From: Antilocapra americana
Lineage: Eukaryota > Chordata > Mammalia > Artiodactyla > Antilocapridae
Reading direction: 5' to 3'
Assembly (NCBI GenBank): GCA_007570785.1
Contig: ML660211.1
Location: forward strand, 6,724,774-6,788,773
DNA length: 64,000 bases
Shown here: piece after piece, positions 23,101 to 33,925 of the stretch
How the letters are laid out: every line of letters begins with the position of its first letter
How positions within the stretch are numbered: the first letter of the stretch is position 1
Position numbers and translations under genes: made by a program
Notes under the pieces: model-generated
Told to the model about the DNA's origin: nothing
What the model saw: only the letters and a program-made list of their open reading frames with translations
Databases searched by the model: none

Positions 23101-23500
23101 TCAACAGATAACATTCCTGCATCATTATTTATATTGCTTCAGTAACATTCAAAATAATGTTTATAATAGATTTTTTCTTAAAAGTTTTCTATTGACAAGC
23201 AATATATATTTCCCAATTGTGCCATTATAAATACTCTGAACAAAGCAATTATTCAATATTTACTGAGGATCTGACTTGGCTTTATCCTATGACTGACTCC
23301 TATGGTCATGCATTTAGCCTCATCCTAAAAAGTAACAATTAGCACTTAAAAATTTCAATACCAAACACCTCACTCTGACTACTAAATTGTATGTTTTTGG
23401 CAAACGCTCTCCATGGCACTGGCTGCAGTCATCCCTAACCCATGAGGCTGAAAACCCAAATGCATTCTGACCTGTGTAGCTTCAAATTCATAACCAGAAA
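20191..23500. other. Longest stretch with no recognised repeat or gene
   Basis: About 3.3 kb of AT-rich DNA without a repeat I can name. It holds the longest chance-like frame outside repeats, 115 codons at 21823-22170, with no family I recognise, no upstream context and hydrophobic low-complexity C-terminal half. I do not call it a gene. A POU-like cluster (AGCATGCATGGGG, ATACAAATATAC) lies at 22287-22313. Confidence 0.4.
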
Positions 23501-23519
23501 CCAGAGTAGGCTCATAATT

Positions 23520-23870
23520 ACATCTAATATCATACTACTTTTCCTTGGTTCATTTTCATTCCTCTTCTCCAAGACAACTTTTGTATTTTATCATCTCTTA
23601 AAACTTTCATAACCTCCTCCCTGATCTTCATTCTCATCTAAAGAGCTAGGTTCTCCCTTTGACCCAAAAATAGAAGCAATCAGAAAAAATGTTTCACAAG
23701 CTTTTACCATATCAGTCCTCTGAGCCATCAGCACCTCTTATCCATTTTCTTTCCAGTTACTGTGAACTTACTATTTAAACTTTACTTTTGGCAGAGGCTC
23801 CATCTCCTCTTGCTTTTTCCAGGGCTTTGCTCCTACAAACTGCATTCTTGTTCCCTCCCTTGCATCATCC
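23520..23870 (+). repeat. Possible old pyrimidine-rich repeat
   Basis: Pyrimidine-rich stretch (CCTCCCTGATCTTCATTCTC, CCATCAGCACCTCTTATCC, CCAGGGCTTTGCTCCTACAA) of the type found in old L2-like or DNA-transposon remnants. Not assignable from memory. Confidence 0.25.
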
Positions 23871-23888
23871 TTTTTTTTTTTTTTTTTC
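23871..23888. repeat. Poly-T run
   Basis: Run of about 17 T. Nearby minus-strand A-tract could be a retroelement tail, but the flanking element is not recognised. Confidence 0.8.
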
Positions 23889-23944
23889 CACTGCACTGGA
23901 TCATATACATCGATATAGAATTAAACAAAACAAAACAAAAAAAA

Positions 23945-24055
23945 CTTGCCTGCCAATGCACTAGATATAAGAGACACAGGTTCCATCTCTCTAGTGTTCC
24001 CTGACTGTCTCCATAGGGCTCCAAAGAGTCGGACATCACTGAAGCAGCATACTAT
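23945..24055 (+). mobile_element. Bov-tA SINE, internally deleted
   Basis: CTTGCCTGCCAATGCACTAG, GACACAGGTTCCATCTCTC, then a jump to GGGCTCCAAAGAGTCGGACA and TCACTGAAGC. The tRNA-like head and tail are joined without the central block. Confidence 0.8.
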
Positions 24056-24129
24056 GCATAGAGATGCTATTTTGTTATTCTATTTTACAAACAAAACAAA
24101 GTAAACCACAGCAAAAACAAACAACAAGC

Positions 24130-24233
24130 ATCAGATTACCCTTGTGGCACAGCTGGTAAAGAATCTGCCTGCAGTGCAGGAGACCAGGCTTCAATACCTG
24201 GGTTTGGAAGATCCCCTAGAAAAGAGAAGGCTA
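24130..24233 (+). mobile_element. Bov-tA SINE, part 1 (split by BovB)
   Basis: Head of a Bov-tA: CTTGTGGCACAGCTGGTAAA, CTGCCTGCAGTGCAGGAGAC, CTTCAATACCTGGGTTTGG, up to AGAGAAGGCTA. The missing half follows the BovB insertion at 24747. Confidence 0.9.
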
Positions 24234-24746
24234 TTATGACCAACCTAGATAGCATATTGAAAAGCAGAGACATTACTTTGTCAACAAAGGTCAATCTAGT
24301 CAAGGCTATGGTTTTTCCTGTAGTCATGTATGGATGAGAGAGTTGGATGGTGAAGAAAGCTGAGTGCCAAAGAATTGATACTTTTGAACTGTGGTGTTGG
24401 AGAAGACTCTTGAGAGTCCTTTGGACTGCAAGGAGATCCAACCAGTCCATCCTAAAGGAGATCAGTCCTGGGTGTTCATTGGAAGGACTGATGTTGAAGC
24501 TGAAACTCCAATACTTTGGCCACCTCATGCGAAGATTGACTCATTGGAAAAGACCCTGATGCTGGGAAGGATCGGGGGCAGGAGAAGGGGACGACAGAGG
24601 ATGAGATGGCTGGATGGCATCACCGACACCATGGGCATTGGTTTGGGTGGACTCCGGGATTTGGTGATGGACAGGGAAGCCTGGCATGCTGCAGTCCATG
24701 GGGTAGCAAAGAGTGGGATATGACTGAGTGACTGAACTGAACTGAA
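24234..24746 (+). mobile_element. BovB LINE, 3' part, inserted in a Bov-tA
   Basis: TTATGACCAACCTAGATAGC through GTTGGAGAAGACTCTTGAGA, GGACTGATGTTGAAGCTGAA, to the terminal GAACTGAACTGAA. It interrupts the Bov-tA between AGAAGGCTA and CCCACTCCAG, with no obvious target duplication. Overlapping frames of 70-110 codons are remnants of the BovB ORF C-terminus. Confidence 0.93.
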
Positions 24747-24828
24747 CCCACTCCAGTATTCTGGCCTAGAGAATTCCATGAACTATACAGTCTTTAGGGG
24801 TCACAAAGAATCAGACATGACTGAGTGA
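24747..24828 (+). mobile_element. Bov-tA SINE, part 2
   Basis: CCCACTCCAGTATTCTGGCC, GAGAATTCCATGAACTATAC, then CACAAAGAATCAGACATGAC and TGAGTGAGT: the tail half of the SINE begun at 24130. Confidence 0.9.
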
Positions 24829-24850
24829 GTTTAAAAATTTTTTTTAAAAT

Positions 24851-25042
24851 ATTGGCTTAGACAGTAAAGAATGCGACTGCAATGCGGGAGATTTAGGTTC
24901 AGTCCCTCAGTTGGGAAGGTCCCCTGGGGAAGGGAATGGCAACTGACTCCAGCATTCTTGCCTGGAGAATCCCATGGACAGCGGAGCCTGGCAGGCTATG
25001 GTCTCAAAGAGTCAGACACAACTGACTGAACTAACACATTTC
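24851..25042 (+). mobile_element. Bov-tA SINE
   Basis: GGCTTAGACAGTAAAGAATG, ACTGCAATGCGGGAGATTTA, GTTCAGTCCCTCAGTTGGG, CATTCTTGCCTGGAGAATCC, ending CAACTGACTGAACTAACAC. Same orientation as its neighbours on both sides. Confidence 0.93.
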
Positions 25043-25145
25043 ACACAATTTCCTTGTTATTCTTAGTTATCTTAATTCCTCTCCCCCACTTCTCTCTTAC
25101 TCCAGTCAAAAGCTCTCCTGCCACTACTCCTCAATTGCTGTTGCC

Positions 25146-25360
25146 AAAGCTGGTGACACTACTGGTAAAGAACCCACCTGCCAATGCAGGAGACACAAGA
25201 GACCCGGGTTCAATTCCCAGGTCAGGAAGATTCCCTGGAGACCAGAATGGCAACCCACTCCTGTATTCTGGCCTGGAGAATCCCATGGACAGAGGAGCCT
25301 TGCAGACTATGGTTCATAGGGTCACAAAGAGTTTAACACGACTGAAGCAACTTAACACAC
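25146..25360 (+). mobile_element. Bov-tA SINE
   Basis: GGTGACACTACTGGTAAAGA, CACCTGCCAATGCAGGAGAC, the 'acacaagagac' insertion subtype, GGGTTCAATTCCCAGGTCA, CCTGGAGAATCCCATGGACA, ending CGACTGAAGCAACTTAACAC. The Bov-tA subtype with an additional seven to nine bases after the A-box region. Confidence 0.93.
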
Positions 25361-25799
25361 ATGCAAAGTTGTCAACGACCCCCACAATGCTAAATTCACA
25401 ATTCTATCCTACTTGATTGTCACAGGGAATTACTTTTTGCTTCTTAAGATACTTTTTCCCATGGCATCCAACATGCCATATTGACTGACTGTCCTCATTT
25501 TGTTTTGGAAACGTCTCACTGCATTCTAAGATTTTTCTCATTAATCCACTTTCTGGATGTCAACTGACCCAAAAATTAATCCTTAGATGATCTTATCCAG
25601 CATTATGGTTTAGTAGAATTCAAGTGCTAATAATTTGCACATGTACACTTGTAAGCCAGACCTTTCCCCTAAATTCCATATATTATTTTAATTGCCTACT
25701 TCAATATCCAACACACATCACAAATAAAATTGATCTCTTGCTATCGAAACTCTCAATCCAGTGCCATGAGAGACATTGCATCTCAGTTAATGCTAACTA

Positions 25800-26590
25800 C
25801 ATTACCACAGTTGTTTAGACCAAAATATTTGTATCATCTTTGATTCCTTTACCTCTTTGACTCCCTAGATCTAGTGAACAATATAGTCAGATGATGATAT
25901 CCTAAAAAGATATGTCTGGAGTTGACCACTTTCACTCTGCACACTGTCCTCACTATGGTCTAAGAAACCAGTCTCCTGACCCCATTGTTACAGTGACTGT
26001 TTATCCATCTTTGGTCCCAGTTCCCTGATTCTTCTCAACACAGATTCCAGAATTCCATCATATAACTCAGGAATGGGATCATTTTTTAAAAAACACTCTC
26101 ATGGCTTTATATGTCCGTCATTGTGATAAAGTATTTATAGACACCCTGCATGACCTGGCTTGCTATCACCACATCAATCTTGTTCCTATTATTTGCTCTT
26201 TCTACTTTAGTCATCCCAGCCTCCTCCTCACTGCTCTGGGAGCACACCAGGTTTGCCACCAACTTAAGGGCCTTTTTATTACAAATCTTTCCTCAAAAAT
26301 TCACCTTCCCAATTAGGTCTACCACAATCACTCTATCAAAAGTTCCACACAGATCCCTAACATGTATAACCACTCTTTTATGATTTCTGAATCTTTATCC
26401 CTTGTCCCTAATATATGTAGTCTATATTGTTCATATTTTTCTTGTGTGAGTGCCTTTATCCTATTGAATTGCAATTTACAGAGAAGGAAATGATTTGTCT
26501 GCTTCATTTACAACTGTATCCTGAGCACTGGAGCCCTGCCATACACACAGCAAGGATGAAATTAATATTTTGAGTGAATAAATGAATTTT
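25800..26590 (+). mobile_element. L2 LINE, 3' part
   Basis: Long diverged match in correct order to L2: ATCATCTTTGATTCCTTTAC, CTCAACACAGATTCCAGAAT, CACCCTGCATGACCTGGCTT, CATCCCAGCCTCCTCCTCAC, GGGCCTTTTTATTACAAATC, CAACTGTATCCTGAGCACTG and the AATGAATTTT-type end. The two frames at 26101-26383 are remnants of this region, not genes. Confidence 0.75.
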
Positions 26591-26857
26591 TATTGTATTA
26601 ACCCCATCTTAATTTATATTAATGTTTTCATACATTTGCCCCCAAAACTAACATGTCAGCTTGGCTAGAGAATAAGAGTTAGTAACAGGTATACCCAGGG
26701 AGGTTTGTATAGATGGTGAGAAATATAAATTCTATAACAAATATAAAACCTTGAGGAGTTGGTGTGTCATGGTCCTGGAGCTTAAATGATGCATCATCCA
26801 AGGAAATAACTGACATCGAGATCAAACAATAGATAACACTAAACACTCAACATTCAT

Positions 26858-27069
26858 TAAAAGAGGAGAGTGAAAAAGTTGACTTAAAACTCAACATTCA
26901 GAAAACTAAGGTCATGGATTCCAGTCCCAACACTTTATGGCAAATAGATGGGGAAACAATGGAAACAGTGAGAGACTTTATTTTCTTAGGCTCCAAAATC
27001 ACTGTAGATGATGACTGGAGCCATGAAATAAAAACATTTTCTCCTTGGAAGAAAAATTATGACCAACCT
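26858..27069 (+). mobile_element. BovB LINE, part 1 (split by Bov-A2)
   Basis: GAGTGAAAAAGTTGACTTAA, CATTCAGAAAACTAAGGTCA, GATGGGGAAACAATGGAAAC, TTCTCCTTGGAAGAAAAATT. Interrupted at ATGACCAACCT (27059-27069), which is repeated after the SINE. Confidence 0.93.
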
Positions 27070-27336
27070 GCTGCTGCTGCTGCTAAGTCGCTTCAGTCGT
27101 GTCCAATTCTGTGCAACTCCATAGACAGTAGCCCACCAGGCTCCTCTGCCCACAGGATTCTCTAGGTAAGAAGACTGGAGTGAGTTGTCATTTCCTTCTC
27201 CAATGCATGCATGCATGCTAAGTCACTTTAGTTGTGTCCAACTCTACATGACCCTATGGACAGCAGTCCACCAGGCTCCTCTGTCCACAGGATTCTCTAG
27301 GCAAGAAGACTGGAGTGGGTTGCCATTTCCTTCTCC
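27070..27336 (-). mobile_element. Bov-A2 dimer SINE, nested in BovB
   Basis: Starts GCTGCTGCTGCTGCTAAGTC (CAG repeats on the minus strand) and has both monomers, each with CCACCAGGCTCCTCTG and AAGACTGGAGTG. The monomers are joined by ATGCATGCATGCATGC at 27204-27219. Perfect 11-bp duplication ATGACCAACCT at 27059-27069 and 27337-27347 shows that it inserted into the BovB. Confidence 0.96.
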
Positions 27337-27347
27337 ATGACCAACCT

Positions 27348-27860
27348 AGACAGCATATTAAAAAGTAGAGACGTTACTTTGCCAACAAAGGTCCATCTAG
27401 TCAAAGCTATGTTTTTTTTTTTTTTCATTAGTCATGTATGGATATGAGAGTTGGAATATAAAGAAAGCTGAGCACTGAAGAAATTGATGTTTTTGAACTG
27501 TGGTGTTGGAGAAGACTCTTGAGAGTCCCTTGGACTGTGAGGAGATCCAACCAGTTCATCCTAAAAGAAATCAGTCCTGAATATTAATTGGAAACTGATG
27601 CTGAAGCAGAAACTCCAATATTTGGCCACCTGATTCAAATAACTGACTCATTGGAAAAGACCCTGATGCTGGGAAAGATTGAAGGCAGGAGGAGAAGGGG
27701 ATGACAGAGGATGAGATGATTGGATGGCATCACTGACTCGATGGGCATGAGTTTGAATAAGCTCCAGGCCTTGGTGATGAACAAGGAAGGCCATGCTGCC
27801 GTCCATGGGGTCACAAAGAGTCAGAAACAACTGAGCAACTGAACTGAACTGAACTGAAAC
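27348..27860 (+). mobile_element. BovB LINE, part 2
   Basis: Continues at AGACAGCATATTAAAAAGTA through the C-terminal ORF region to the GAACTGAACTGAACTGAA tail at about 27841-27858. A poly-T insertion sits at 27412-27425. Confidence 0.94.
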
Positions 27861-28747
27861 ACTGAACAGAAATATTAACACCAGAAAATCCAGGAGAGAA
27901 CACAACAGATCAGTAAAACTAGATTAGATTTCTGAGTTGGTAAACTCAAAAGTAAAGGGAGGGAAAATAAAAAATGAACAGTTATATGATAATACCTTTT
28001 TTTTAAAAAAAAAAAATTCTAAGTAGGTCATGTTTCCTAGAGTTAATTTGGTTAAATTACAAGGAAATTCATATATCCCATGGAACAGAGAACATTCTTA
28101 TAGTAGAAATATTTTTTTATTTGTGTTTTAGTACCTAGATAATTTTTTTTTACATTCAGTTAGCACAATGTTTGACTGAGGAGAAGCATCAAATATATGC
28201 AAATGGAAGTTCATTTTGTACATTTGGAAGACATTTCCCACGTGTGCAAGATAAATGAGAATCTAGTAAGAAGGACTGAAATCTTTCTCTAGAAAGAGCG
28301 ATAAAAATTTACATCCTGTTCTTTCCTTAGCACACATATTGTGAAATAAGGAGCAAAAAATAAGACACTTTCTCTTTAAAGTAGAATTCATATTGGAGCA
28401 TAGAAGTTTATTTAGAGTATATTACAAAGTTGCCAGATGTCAGGACTCTTAGGTAAGACTTAATTCAATAGAAATAGTGTAGTTTGGGTTGATTGAACAA
28501 GAGAATGCCTACAATAAAGAGATTTTATGAAGACTGATTTGACAAGAACAATTAGCAAAGAAAAGACTGCAGGCAGGAAGAGTAGAAAATGTGGGTCATT
28601 AAGGCATAGGATTTGGGGAAATGAACGTTGACTATGGTGTAAAACAGAAGAGGTACTGAGGAACAAGGAGAGAGAGGAATCAGTTTAACTTAGTGATTAA
28701 TTCACTGTGGGGTAAGTGAAGTGATTGGTTAGTAGCTCATTTGTCTG
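27861..28747. other. No recognised feature
   Basis: AT-rich, no recognised element apart from short A/T runs near 28000. Confidence 0.35.
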
Positions 28748-28954
28748 AGTGCATGCATGCTCAGTGCGTCTGACTCTTTGTGACCACAAGGACGGTAGCT
28801 CACCAGGCTCCCCTGTCCATGGCATTCTTCAGACAAGGATACTGGAGTGGGTTTCCATGCCCTTCTCCAGGGCATCTTCCTGATCCAGGGATCAAACCTG
28901 GATCTCCTGCATTAGAGGCAGATTCTTTAGCATCTAAACCACTAGAGAAGCCCT
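28748..28954 (-). mobile_element. Bov-tA SINE
   Basis: Minus-strand Bov-tA: GCATGCATGCTCAGTGCGTC, CACCAGGCTCCCCTGTCCAT, GCCCTTCTCCAGGGCATCTT, CAAACCTGGATCTCCTGCAT, ending GATTCTTTAGCATCTAAACC and AGAGAAGCCC (antisense tRNA-like head). Confidence 0.93.
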
Positions 28955-29804
28955 AAATACCTATGATTATTCTCAAATCTACTGATTACATTTTAATATC
29001 TTTGAATTTATTGATTTCATTTAATGTCATTGATTAAATTGTTAAAAGACATTTAGAAACTAAGTGTCTTTTAAAGAAAAAGTTTAGGTTAGGCACATTT
29101 ACTGCCTTATTTCTTGTGAATAGGAAATTATATCTAGAGTTGATTGCTTTTTTTTTCATGTAAAAGATGTTCTTCTCAATTATTGTTGATTAAAAAGTAT
29201 CTCAGGGAATAGCCATTATGATCTCTACAAATTTATTACCATGTGTCCTATCTTTTTTGAAGATATTTGTATTATATTAAGTAAATTGTAGAAAAATACA
29301 CTGATATTAAAATTGTCACTTTTTTCAATCTTTATGTATATTATATTTAGAGTATAAAATCAGCTAGTATACACAATCCCCAGCTGATATCTAAAATGAC
29401 TAGAATGGATTTCCTGTAAACATTGACAAAACTATAGAACAGCCCAGCAGATTTTAAGAACTTATCTTTAGTAAAACCAAGATATATACTTAGTTTTGAG
29501 ATAAGAATGTGTAGATAATGTGTAAAGTATGTGAAATGCATTATCATATCATTGTGCATTAAGCTACTATTCAATTCCCCTCCAATCAGGGCATAGCACC
29601 CTCTTTTCTTGTCTAAGAGCTTAGAGCTTTATGGTGCCTCTGCCTAAATCTATCTTCTCTAAGAACTTTGCTTAATGTGTTCTGTTGCATATTTTAGGTC
29701 TCAGATTAAACACTGCATACCTAAAGAGGTCACAGTCATTCAAACTATTTAAACTGTACAAGTCCACATGAAGTATTTAACATATTACACATTCAATTAC
29801 TTTA
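28955..29804. other. No recognised feature
   Basis: AT-rich, no recognised element. Confidence 0.35.
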
Positions 29805-29815
29805 TAAAATGAATT

Positions 29816-30239
29816 CACTTCAGTTCAGTCACTCAGTCGTGTCTGATTCTTTGTGACCCTCATGGACTGCAGCACACCAGGCTTCCCTGTCCATCACCAA
29901 ATCCTGGAGCTTATTCAAACCCATGTCCATTGAGTTAGTAATGCCATCCAACCATCTCATCCTCTGTCATCCCCTTCTCCTCCCATGTTCAATCTTTCCC
30001 AGCATCAGGGTCTTTTCACATGAGTCAGTTCTTGGCATCAAGTGGCCAAAGTATTGGAGTTTCTGCTTCAGCATCAGTCCTTCCAGTGAATATCCAGGAC
30101 TGATCTCCTTTAGGATGGACTGGTTAGATCTCTTTGCTGTCCAAGGCACTCTCAAGAGTCTTCTCCAACACCACAGTTCAAAAGCATCAATTCTTCAGCG
30201 CTCAGCTTTCTTTGTAGTCCAACTCGCACATCCATGTAC
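29816..30239 (-). mobile_element. BovB LINE, 3' end with 11-bp target duplication
   Basis: Minus-strand BovB from CACTTCAGTTCAGTCACTCA to CAACTCGCACATCCATG. Flanked by a perfect 11-bp repeat TAAAATGAATT at 29805-29815 and 30240-30250. The 127-codon + frame at 29923-30306 and 62-codon minus frame are BovB translations. Confidence 0.95.
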
Positions 30240-30250
30240 TAAAATGAATT

Positions 30251-30899
30251 ACAGTGCATATTTTGCATATGGTTATATTTTCCACTTTCTTATTTTTCTT
30301 TGTTAGTAAAATAATTGTCTCCTTGAGGGTACACACACAAAATATACTCAACCTGTAATTTCAGGCTCTATCTGCAAGGATTATTTAAATATTTTTACTA
30401 AAAGCTGGATACATGACTAATACTAAAATTTACAATTTAGTATTTCTACTTTGATCACACTTAAATGGAATATCTTTCATTTATCAAAAAACCTCCAATA
30501 AACTTAAAATGTAACATAAATTTTCTAAAGCAATGGTTTGGTTCTCCACTTTGGGGCTATGAGATTTTGCCTCTTTTTTTTACCCTCTTCCTAAACACAG
30601 ATTTCAAACTATTTATAACCAAACTACTCCATAAATGTTTCATTCCAAAGTGTGCCCTGACTTAGAATTATACACAACTCAATCAAAGTTTACTTCTACT
30701 TTCAGAAAAAAAATGTTATCAAAAGACTATTTTTTTTAATTATAGTGAGTTTCAAATTTAATTATAAGATTAGGGCAATATCCATTTAAGTTTAAAATGA
30801 ATTGAATTACATATACTGTCCGTATTAATGCCATTATAAACCATCCCACTTTCACTTCACTTTCAAGCTTATGTCATAAAACAACAATATTTTTACTGT
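30251..30899. other. No recognised feature
   Basis: AT-rich, no recognised element. Confidence 0.35.
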
Positions 30900-31300
30900 G
30901 TTCAAGGGTGTGTGACAGAATTTGCAGGGCGGAGCAGGGATGGCTTGTTTCCACTCCATTATCAGCATGGGTGACTAAAAAGGCTGGAGCCTAGAACCAT
31001 CAGGAGACTTCTTCACTCACACATCTGGTGCCATGACAGGTGATTCTATGGGCTTCCAATTGGAGCTTGGGCTTACCCAATCATATGGTTTGGTTCCAAG
31101 ACTGAATCCTGAGAGTAAATGTCTCCAAAACCAGCACTTCAAAAGATCCAGGTGAAAAGTGCATGGCCTCTTACGACCTAGTTTCAGAAGTTACAACACA
31201 CTCCTTGTGACATCCTCTACTGTTAGAAGCAGTCACAAGCTTGCCCAATTCTGAAAGGTGGGGACATAAACACCCTGCTTTTATGATAAGGACATTTAAC
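30900..31300. repeat. Ancient mammalian interspersed repeat (unnamed)
   Basis: GGATGGCTTGTTTCC-type start, CTTCTTCACTCACACATCTG, and CATGGCCTCTTACGACCTAG TTTCAGAAGTTAC, which fit the same old family as 12005-12400 and read in the same direction. Confidence 0.45.
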
Positions 31301-31309
31301 ATGAGATCA

Positions 31310-32090
31310 ACCCTCCTATGAGATTTCTAAGTACACACTACAGAATTGTTAAGTACAGACACAACACTCTACAGCAGATCTCTACCAATTGTTCATCTTG
31401 TAAACCTGAAAGTTTATACCATTTGAACAGATACTCCCCACTTCCCCCTCCCTTCAGCCCTTGGAAACCATTACCCTACTTCCTGCTCTATGAGCTTGAC
31501 TGTCTTAGTCTCTTCATATAAGTGGACTCAAGTAGTATCCGCCGTTCTTTGGATGGATTCCTTCATAGAGCATGATGTTCTCCAGGTCTGTCCATGTCAT
31601 TACGTATGGAAGAATTCTTTTTTTATAAGACTAAATAATATTCCATTGTGTGTCTATACCACCTCTTCTTTTATCTGTTCATCCATTTGTATCCATATCT
31701 TGGCTATTATAAATAATGCTGCAATGCACATGGGAGTGTGGATATATGTTCATTTTGATTCCATTTATTTTGGATAAATACCCATAAGTGGGTTGTTATA
31801 CCATATGACAGTTGCATTTTTAATTTTTTTGAGAAATCTCTAGATTGTTTTCCATAAAGCCTGGACAGTTTTACTAGGCCAGCAGTCCCAGCTTCTCCAC
31901 ATCCCTGCTAACACTTATTATCTAATTTTTTGATAGGCATTCTAAAATGTATGAGTTATATATCATTATAATTTTTGATTTGCAGTTCCCTGACAACTAG
32001 ATATCTTGAATGTTTGTTCATATACCTTTTGGCCAGTTGTATGCTTTCTTTGGATGAATGTCTATTCAAGTCATTTTCCTGTTTCAAAGT
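31310..32090 (-). mobile_element. Old L1, 3' half (normal orientation part of 5'-inverted copy)
   Basis: Antisense of the L1 end: GTTCATCTTGTAAACCTGAA, CCTTGGAAACCATTACCCTA, TAATATTCCATTGTGTGTC, CTTGGCTATTATAAATAATG, CATCCCTGCTAACACTTATT, GATTTGCAGTTCCCTGACAA and GGATGAATGTCTATTCAAGT. At about 32090 the orientation flips. Confidence 0.85.
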
Positions 32091-32712
32091 AATCTTGAGA
32101 AAGAACAAAGCAAGAGGCATCATACTTCCTGATTTCAAAATATATTACAAAGATATAACAATTAAAACAGTATGCTACTTGAATAAAAACACTGAATATA
32201 ATAGAAAGCCCAAATATATGCTCATTCATATACAGCCAACTGATCTTCAACAAGGGTTCCAAGAATATGCAAAGGCAAAAGATGGTCTCTTAAACACACA
32301 ATTTTGTGAAAGCTAGATATGCACATGTGAAGGACTGAAGCTGACATTTGTCGTGTACACTTATCTTACACCACACACAAAAATGAACTCTTATATGGCT
32401 TAATTATTTAAGCATAACACTTGAAACTGTAAATCTTCCAGAACAAAACACAGGGAAAAGCTTTATGACAGTGGTTTTGACAACATTATCTTAAATATAA
32501 GAACAAAAACACAAGAAGCAAAAACAAAAATTAGGAAGTGGAGCTATTTCAAACTAAAGCTTCTACATAGCAAAGGAAATAAAAGAGTGAAATGGGAGAA
32601 TATATTTACAAACCATATATCTGATAAGGGGTTAATATTCAAACTATATAAGTAAATCCTACAACTGAAATGCAAAAAAAAAAAAAAAACAACACCCTCA
32701 AATAACCAGCAC
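32091..32712 (+). mobile_element. Old L1, inverted 5' half
   Basis: Sense ORF2: AGAACAAAGCAAGAGGCATC, ACTTCCTGATTTCAAAATAT, CAGCCAACTGATCTTCAACA, CATAGCAAAGGAAATAAAAG, AACCATATATCTGATAAGGG and an A-run at 32673-32690. Its end is immediately upstream, in L1 order, of the start of the minus segment, so the two halves come from one insertion with 5' inversion. Confidence 0.85.
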
Positions 32713-33724
32713 CCCACGTTGATGGCAGGAATTTCAAAATATCTGTGGCCATTTTTAAACCTTCACACATATATTTTCATATGCTTTCAGATACATAATC
32801 ACATACTGTGTAATTAGACTAAATTTTCTCAGATAACATTACTTCCTCTTAAGGTTTCTGTCCATAATAATTTTTATTTCTGAAATTCTCTGTCTGATGA
32901 CAAGAAAGAGATAGTGTAGACTTTCAAATCTGTAAGTATACTCCATAAATATTTATTCTAATATAAAATCATCTTGAATTGTATATATACTAATAGGAAA
33001 GTAAAAGATGAAACATTTTCCATCAAAACAATAGAACAGTATGTTTGGTGACACAGAATGTAATGTTCCTGAAAAAGATTACTTAATATTTTATGCTACT
33101 CTCAGATTGTAGGTTTATTTTTTATATAGAGAATAAACTTACATGCCTCTATGATTGTGCAGAATTTTATGTGAACTACATGTTCTTATCTCTTAAAAGT
33201 AATTTTTAAAATGGAATAACAATATACTTAACATTTGGGGAGCAACTATTTTTAGATAGGAAACAAGTGAACACAAAACAAGTCTAACCAAATTTCACAA
33301 TAACTTCACAGATAAACTTTGTCAGACATTTTTCCTCAAAATAGAGACAGAAGTATGTCTGAGAAACTAGAAGTTTTCCAAGCCTTTGACTCCACTTTGA
33401 CTACATAAAGGGTTAACATCTGAATCACTGTAGTGGCCCTGTTGGAACTGGCTCTGCTGATCTTAGAAGGTGGTGCCAGCACCTGAGCAGTGAAACCTGT
33501 CTTACTTGGTCAACAGCAAGGTATTCATGTCCTCTTGTCACATTAAGTTGCTCTTCGGTTTTAAACCCAACCTTCTGCATTTTCCTTGGAAATGACTATT
33601 TACTAAAAGTGAAAGATTCTATTTTTATAAGACCTAATTACTGGGAAAGAGATATCATGGATTAAAGGGAACAGCTGAACACTTTTCTTCGTCTATGTGC
33701 ATCTCCAGCAATCTTGGACTGTGT
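32713..33724. other. No recognised feature
   Basis: AT-rich, no recognised element or gene. Confidence 0.35.
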
Positions 33725-33925
33725 GTATGTGTTAGTCACTCCGTCATGTCTGACTCTATAAGACTCCATGGACTGTAGCCCACCAGGCTCTTCTGTCCAT
33801 GGAATTCTCCAGGCAGGAATACTGGAATGGGTTTCCATTCCCTTCTCCAAGGGATCTGCTGGACCAGGGATTGAACCTGGGTCTCCTGCATTGCACACAG
33901 ATTCTTTACCATCTGAGTCACAGTG
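33725..33925 (-). mobile_element. Bov-tA SINE
   Basis: Minus-strand Bov-tA: GTGTTAGTCACTCCGTCATG, CCACCAGGCTCTTCTGTCCA, CCCTTCTCCAAGGGATCTGC, GAACCTGGGTCTCCTGCATT, ending GATTCTTTACCATCTGAGTC. The overlapping 61-78-codon minus frames are SINE translations. Confidence 0.93.

Noticed and set aside
24150..24200. tRNA-like sequence with A- and B-box words
   Set aside because: It is the tRNA-Glu-derived head of Bov-tA, repeated throughout the window, not a tRNA gene.
23945..25362. Regularly spaced similar repeats that might suggest an array
   Set aside because: They are separate Bov-tA insertions with tails and individual divergence; no CRISPR-like repeat/spacer pattern.
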